In this document: positions 5,890 through 6,799 of the stretch, piece after piece
Numbering within the stretch: the stretch's first letter is position 1
Layout of the letters: every line of letters begins with the position of its first letter
Assembly (NCBI GenBank): GCA_008501545.1
Contig: QQUM01000204.1
Span: 1-6,799, forward strand
DNA from: Calditrichota bacterium
GTDB lineage: Bacteria > Zhuqueibacterota > Zhuqueibacteria > Zhuqueibacterales > Geothermadaptataceae
Direction of reading: 5' to 3'
DNA: 6,799 nucleotides
Made by a program: the position numbers and the translations under genes
Notes under the pieces: model-generated
The model's input: the letters and a program-made list of their open reading frames with translations, nothing else
The model's database searches: none
What the model was told of the DNA's origin: nothing

Positions 5890-6651
5890 TCAGGAGTAGA
5901 AAAATGCCAAAATAAATTTCGAAATCAGAAAATCCATAAATAAAATTGCAAGTGAGCATGCCATAACAGCCCTGGTGGCCGACCGGCCTACGCCTTCTGC
6001 ACCGCCATAGGTCGAAATACCGTAATAGCAACTGATTGAAGCAATAGTAAATCCCATAAAGAATGGTTTTATTAATCCAATGGTTAAATCTTTAAAAAAG
6101 AGTCCATCAAGGGCGGAAATCCAAAAATGTGTGCTGTCGGTTTGTAGCCAGACTACAGCTGCGATCCAGCCACCGATGATTGCAATGGCATCGGCGATGG
6201 CGACAAGTGGAACAAAAGTGATCATGGTCGCGGCAATTCGCGGCACGATCAATCGTGGTATAGGATCCGCTCCCATTGCACGCATGGCGTCGAGCTGCTC
6301 GCTTTGCTTCATGCTACCCAATTCGGCAGCGATACTCGCGCCGATACGCCCGGAAAGCATGAGTCCCGTGATAAGCGGTCCGGTTTCCCGAATAACAGCG
6401 ATGGAGATGATACGCCCCATGAGCAACTTCGCGCCAAACAGCTCCAACTTCTTGCCCCATTCGAGCGCCAGCACCATCCCAATCATAATCGAAGCGGACA
6501 TGACGAGAAATATAGAAGCATAGCCGAGGTGATTCATCTGGTCGAGCGTCAATCGGCGATAACGAATAAATGCAGGAAAATTTATAATCGTAGCCAGAAC
6601 CATCCGGCTAAATTGTTCTACATGATAAAACAATCTTTTCGCTTTTTGCAT
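5890..6651 (-). CDS. mlaE: MlaE-like permease of an MCE lipid transporter
   Basis: A 253-residue integral inner-membrane permease, the transmembrane core to which MlaF (cytoplasm) and the MlaD ring (periplasm) attach. The family hallmark block is visible: RETGPLITGLMLSGRIGAS (88-106), AAELGSMKQSEQLDAMRAMG (108-127) and the following PRIAA (137-141), plus a C-terminal YGGAEGVGRSATRAV (215-229). Hydrophobic segments lie at about 45-64, 82-100, 139-168 (one long or two short), 188-208 and 228-250, preceded by an amphipathic N-terminal helix. Length matches the usual 250-260 residues. An in-frame stop lies three codons before the ATG at 6651, so this is the first possible ATG. A weak AAGGAAT lies ten bases upstream. 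First gene of the operon, downstream of a strong promoter. MlaA, MlaB and MlaC partners are not encoded next to it. Confidence 0.95.
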   Translation of the reverse strand: MQKAKRLFYHVEQFSRMVLATIINFPAFIRYRRLTLDQMNHLGYASIFLVMSASIMIGMVLALEWGKKLELFGAKLLMGRIISIAVIRETGPLITGLMLSGRIGASIAAELGSMKQSEQLDAMRAMGADPIPRLIVPRIAATMITFVPLVAIADAIAIIGGWIAAVVWLQTDSTHFWISALDGLFFKDLTIGLIKPFFMGFTIASISCYYGISTYGGAEGVGRSATRAVMACSLAILFMDFLISKFILAFFYS

Positions 6652-6714
6652 AAAAGCTCAGATTCCTTATTAAGTCGGGGTAGAAATTATCGAAATAATT
6701 GCCAATTTGAGCAG
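6652..6714 (-). other. 5' leader of the mlaEFD mRNA with a UUCG-loop hairpin
   Basis: If transcription starts about seven bases after the -10 box, the leader is about 63 bases. It contains AATTAT-TTCG-ATAATT on the minus strand (6685-6700), six A/T pairs closing a UUCG loop. It also holds the weak AAGGAAT (6662-6668) ten bases from the ATG. The stem is all A/T and no T-run follows, so it is not a terminator. It may be a 5' stabilising structure or chance in AT-rich DNA. Confidence 0.35.
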
Positions 6715-6720
6715 ACGGAA

Positions 6721-6749
6721 ATAATATGCATATTTTTTTTAAAAGTCAA
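6721..6749 (-). promoter_or_regulatory. Sigma-70-type promoter of mlaEFD
   Basis: Minus strand: -35 TTGACT (6744-6749), a 17-base spacer and -10 TATTAT (6721-6726), each hexamer differing from the consensus by one base. The spacer holds an A8 run. Predicted start is near 6714. It is the best promoter match in the window and lies directly upstream of the first gene of a closed operon. A typical Bacteroidota promoter (TAnnTTTG at -7) is not present here. Confidence 0.75.
6723..6734. repeat. 12-base perfect palindrome at the -10 box
   Basis: AATATGCATATT is a perfect palindrome overlapping four of the six -10 bases of the mla promoter. It may be an operator for a dimeric regulator. The base composition is AT-rich, so chance is possible. 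Confidence 0.35.
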
Positions 6750-6760
6750 TCTGCTTGACT
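6744..6760. repeat. Inverted repeat covering the -35 box
   Basis: Plus strand AGTCAA (6744-6749), five bases, TTGACT (6755-6760). The left arm, read on the minus strand, is the -35 hexamer itself. The second arm gives a TTGACT on the plus strand with only a poorly spaced TATAAA (6774-6779, 13-base spacer), so a divergent promoter is doubtful. An operator overlapping the -35 is the alternative. Confidence 0.4.
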
Positions 6761-6799
6761 GACCGCATCTTATTATAAATCAAAAATTATTTCAGCCCA

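Noticed and set aside
6080..6523. Plus-strand open frame of 147 codons opposite mlaE
   Set aside because: Its Met/Ala/Ile/Ser-rich composition is what the reverse complement of a hydrophobic gene gives. It is a shadow frame of mlaE.
6304..6762. Plus-strand open frame of 152 codons opposite mlaE
   Set aside because: It lies almost wholly antisense to the well-supported mlaE and its promoter, has no family-like motifs and is low-complexity (His/Arg/Asn-rich).
6755..6779. Possible plus-strand promoter (TTGACT and TATAAA) for a divergent gene
   Set aside because: The spacer is only 13 bases and no start codon or gene is visible before the window ends. The TTGACT is better explained as the second arm of the inverted repeat.

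Overview
The window is 6.8 kb of compact bacterial chromosome, moderate in GC, with all seven genes on the minus strand. The gene set, the weak or missing Shine-Dalgarno sequences at several starts, the Sec-exported M28 peptidase and the general look of the proteins suggest a Bacteroidota-like or wider FCB-group Gram-negative bacterium. This is inference from protein style. One point argues against a typical Bacteroidota member: the promoter upstream of mlaE looks like a classical sigma-70 promoter (TTGACT, 17 bases, TATTAT).

In the direction of transcription (right to left), the layout starts with a leader and promoter at 6652-6799. A three-gene MCE lipid transporter operon, mlaE-mlaF-mlaD (6651 to 4167), follows. 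A strong intrinsic terminator (4118-4141) closes it. A second group follows: a secreted M28 zinc peptidase (4065-3133), then a 100-base spacer containing two overlapping, mutually exclusive inverted repeats. After the spacer come a serine racemase/threonine dehydratase-type PLP enzyme (3032-2085), a DEAD-box RNA helicase (2071-812) and a deoxyribose-phosphate aldolase (803 to beyond base 1). The last three are separated by only 13 and 8 bases and are probably cotranscribed.

MlaE (inner-membrane permease), MlaF (ATPase) and MlaD (membrane-anchored MCE ring subunit) should form one ABC-type complex moving phospholipids between the inner membrane and the periplasm. The MlaD tail is extended by four modules with an exact 34-residue period. 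The downstream genes do not form an obvious single pathway; they look like housekeeping functions (secreted peptide breakdown, serine/threonine catabolism, RNA remodelling, deoxynucleoside catabolism).

I see no mobile element, CRISPR array, tRNA/rRNA gene, defence system or clearly undescribed system. The points most worth a second look are the MlaD repeat tail, the palindrome-covered mla promoter, the overlapping hairpins before the PLP enzyme, and the catalytic and metal-site residues of the racemase-like enzyme.
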